DNA of 7,381 bases from an uncultured Opitutaceae bacterium (GTDB lineage: Bacteria > Verrucomicrobiota > Verrucomicrobiia > Opitutales > Opitutaceae), in the NCBI GenBank assembly GCA_937902865.1, contig CALFNJ010000276.1, forward strand, positions 1 to 7,381. Reading direction: 5' to 3'. Position 1 is the first letter of the stretch. Every line of letters starts with the position of its first letter. Position numbers and translations under genes: made by a program. The notes beneath the pieces are model-generated. The model was not told where the DNA came from, did not search any database, and saw only the letters and a program-made list of their open reading frames with translations. Positions 6,081 to 7,381 of the stretch are shown here, piece after piece.

Positions 6081-6183
6081 GGTGGAACGCGTTGTCCCCA
6101 ACCCGTTGTTCGACTCCCGCCCGCGCTTCGACGTCTTCACGCCTGCCGCGCCGCTCAGCGCGTTGAGGTCAACGCGCTCCACC
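6081..6183. repeat. REP-like inverted repeat pair (copy 2, opposite orientation)
   Basis: The left unit 6081-6107 and right unit 6157-6183 face each other across 49 bases. Read from its GGTGG end, the right unit is identical over 27 bases to the left unit of the 3948-4040 pair. The left unit here matches the right unit of that pair at 25 of 27. This copy is therefore the same composite element turned round. It starts 7 bases after the RRM stop codon. Confidence 0.8.
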
Positions 6184-6185
6184 CG

Positions 6186-6209
6186 GTAGGGGCGTCCCTT
6201 GGGACGCCC
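6186..6209 (+). repeat. GTAGGGGCGTCC hairpin repeat, copy 1
   Basis: GGGCGTCCC (6190-6198) and GGGACGCCC (6201-6209) form a perfect 9-bp stem over TT. It directly follows the REP-like pair. Downstream sequence (TTCGCG, then a C/A-rich stretch) resembles that after copy 2. It might help end RRM transcription, but no T-run follows. Confidence 0.65.
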
Positions 6210-6298
6210 GTTCGCGTCACCAACCGGACAAGTCCGTCTCGCACCGAGCCGCAGAAGCGCCGAGATCGGATTGGAGCATCACTCTCTGCGTTTCCGAA

Positions 6299-6324
6299 TG
6301 TAGGGGCGTTCCTTGCGGACGCCC
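6299..6324 (+). repeat. TGTAGGGGCGT hairpin repeat, copy 2
   Basis: GGGCGT (6304-6309) pairs with ACGCCC (6319-6324). It shares TAGGGGCGT(C/T)CCTTG and GGACGCCC with copy 1, in the same orientation. No gene is seen between the two copies. Confidence 0.65.
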
Positions 6325-6382
6325 ACTTCGCGCCGCCGACCTAAAAGCGGACAACGGCAATCCGGACATCTATCAACCAACC

Positions 6383-6406
6383 GGGCGTCTCAAAGGACGC
6401 CCTACA
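6383..6406 (-). repeat. GGGCGTC hairpin repeat, copy 3 (inverted)
   Basis: GGGCGTC (6383-6389) pairs with GACGCCC (6396-6402). On the minus strand it reads TGTAGGGCGTCC..., the same family as the other two but reversed, so copies 2 and 3 point at each other. It lies just after the mgtE stop codon on the mgtE strand. The remaining sequence up to 6459 shows no gene. Confidence 0.65.
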
Positions 6407-6459
6407 TCCTCCGCGTTTCCGCGCCTCCCTGCTCAAACTGGATCGAGTCCCTGCTGCCG

Positions 6460-7381
6460 CTACAGCAGCGTCCCGCGCAGGATCATCACGGCGACGGTGA
6501 AATAGATCACGAGCCCGGTCACGTCGACCAGCGTCGCGATGAACGGCGCGCTCGAGCTCGCCGGGTCAAAGCCACAGCGCTTGATGATCAGCGGGAGCAT
6601 CGAGCCCATCAGTGAGCCCCAGAGCACGATGCCGATGAGGGAAAGTCCGACCGTCGCGCCGATCAGCGGCCAGTGCGGGCCGTAGATGCTCGAGAACATC
6701 GACCAGGCCGCGATGCGCAGGAAGCCCACCGCGCCAAGAATCAGGCCGAGCACCGCACCGACCACGAACTCACGCCGCATCACCTTCCACCAGTCGCGCA
6801 TCTTGAACTCGCCCAGGGCCAGCGCGCGGATCACCAGCGTCGAGGCCTGCGAGCCGGAGTTGCCGCCCGCACTGATCACCAACGGCATAAAATTGGCCAG
6901 GATCGCCGCCTTCTGGATCTCGTCGTCAAAGTAACCCATCGCCGTCGCCGTGAACATTTCGCCGAGGAACAGCACCACCAGCCAGCCCGCGCGCTTCTTC
7001 ACCATCCGGTGCAGCGCGATCGTGATGTAGGGCTCGTCCAGGGCTTCGCTACCACCGAGCTTCTGGATGTCTTCCGTCGCCTCTTCTTCCGCGACGTCGA
7101 GGATGTCGTCGACCGTCACGATGCCGATCAGCTTGTTCGCCTCATCCGTCACCGGCAGCGCGACGCGGTCGAACTTCCGGAAGAGATCGAGCGCGTGTTC
7201 GCGATCGTCCGTCGCCTTGAGCACCGAGAAATTTCCGTCCATCAGCGCCCGCACCGGCGAATCCAGCGGCGCGAGCAGGAAGCGCCGCACGCGGACGTCG
7301 TCGATCAAATGGCCGCCGTCGTCGACGACGTACACCATGTTGAGCGTCTCGCGGTCGTAGCCGTGCTCGCGGATGTAATCG
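6460..7381 (-). CDS. mgtE: MgtE-family magnesium transporter (5' end off window)
   Basis: The C-terminal 306 residues are visible; the family is about 450 long, so the N-terminal cytoplasmic domain and part of CBS1 are missing. The frame runs to the window edge (...DYIREHGYDRE...), so the ATG at 7338 is internal. Visible in order: the end of CBS1 (VYVVDDGGHLIDDV), CBS2 (GNFSVLKATDD to IGIVTVDDILDVAEEEA), a connecting helix, then five membrane segments. Family signatures are PLVISAGGNSGSQASTLVIR in TM2 and GFDPASSSAPFIATLVDVTG leading into TM5. The Asp of LVDVTG (codon 6523-6525) matches the pore Asp that binds Mg2+ in Thermus MgtE. The family forms inner-membrane homodimeric Mg2+ channels that close when the cytoplasmic domains bind Mg2+. 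The stop is TAG at 6462-6460. It converges with the RRM gene. Confidence 0.95.
   Translation of the reverse strand, partial: DYIREHGYDRETLNMVYVVDDGGHLIDDVRVRRFLLAPLDSPVRALMDGNFSVLKATDDREHALDLFRKFDRVALPVTDEANKLIGIVTVDDILDVAEEEATEDIQKLGGSEALDEPYITIALHRMVKKRAGWLVVLFLGEMFTATAMGYFDDEIQKAAILANFMPLVISAGGNSGSQASTLVIRALALGEFKMRDWWKVMRREFVVGAVLGLILGAVGFLRIAAWSMFSSIYGPHWPLIGATVGLSLIGIVLWGSLMGSMLPLIIKRCGFDPASSSAPFIATLVDVTGLVIYFTVAVMILRGTLL

Noticed and set aside
5577..6182. 201-codon minus-strand frame opposite the RRM gene
   Set aside because: It is antisense to a clear RRM protein and runs through two dispersed repeats; no recognisable domain.
3948..6406. CRISPR array
   Set aside because: The repeats are few, palindromic, in both orientations and unevenly spaced, with no spacer series and no cas genes.
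7338..7338. ATG at 7338 as the mgtE start
   Set aside because: The same frame continues upstream to the window edge with CBS-domain sequence (YIREHGYDRETLN), so this Met is internal.

Overview
The window (about 65% GC by eye) looks chromosomal and most likely comes from a Verrucomicrobiota bacterium of the Opitutaceae type. That placement is inference. It rests on the high GC, the many short palindromic repeats built on a GGTGGARCGCGTTGA core, the CACAGAGACACAGAGG and GGGCGTCC repeat families, and a small single-RRM protein. There is no rRNA, tRNA, CRISPR array, transposase or phage gene.

Layout. Positions 1-3803 (minus strand) hold a two-gene operon for a heterodimeric ABC exporter. The upstream gene (1899-3803) is complete. 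The downstream gene overlaps it by four bases (ATGA) and runs off the left edge of the window. The two half-transporters are complementary. The upstream subunit has Asp in place of the catalytic Walker B Glu but a canonical LSGGQ; the downstream subunit has the catalytic Glu but an LSVGQ signature. This predicts one active and one degenerate ATP site. Positions 3804-4061 are intergenic and hold a REP-like pair of inverted repeats plus a possible promoter.

Positions 4062-4697 and 4837-5517 (minus strand) encode two paralogous, probably secreted proteins of unknown function. They share a compact beta-rich core and have unrelated low-complexity tails. Positions 5572-5676 are a long inverted repeat. 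Positions 5772-6074 (plus strand) encode a 100-residue RRM RNA-binding protein. Positions 6075-6459, between this gene and the convergent mgtE, are almost wholly repeats: a second REP-like pair and three GGGCGTCC hairpins. Positions 6460-7381 (minus strand) are the C-terminal two thirds of an MgtE-type magnesium transporter.

The most unusual signal is inside the downstream ABC gene. Three consecutive inverted repeats (678-701, 702-789, 793-846) lie in frame between the membrane domain and the ATPase domain. They lengthen the linker to about 70 residues, against 22 in the partner subunit. It looks like a composite intergenic-type repeat that was inserted into a gene and is translated.
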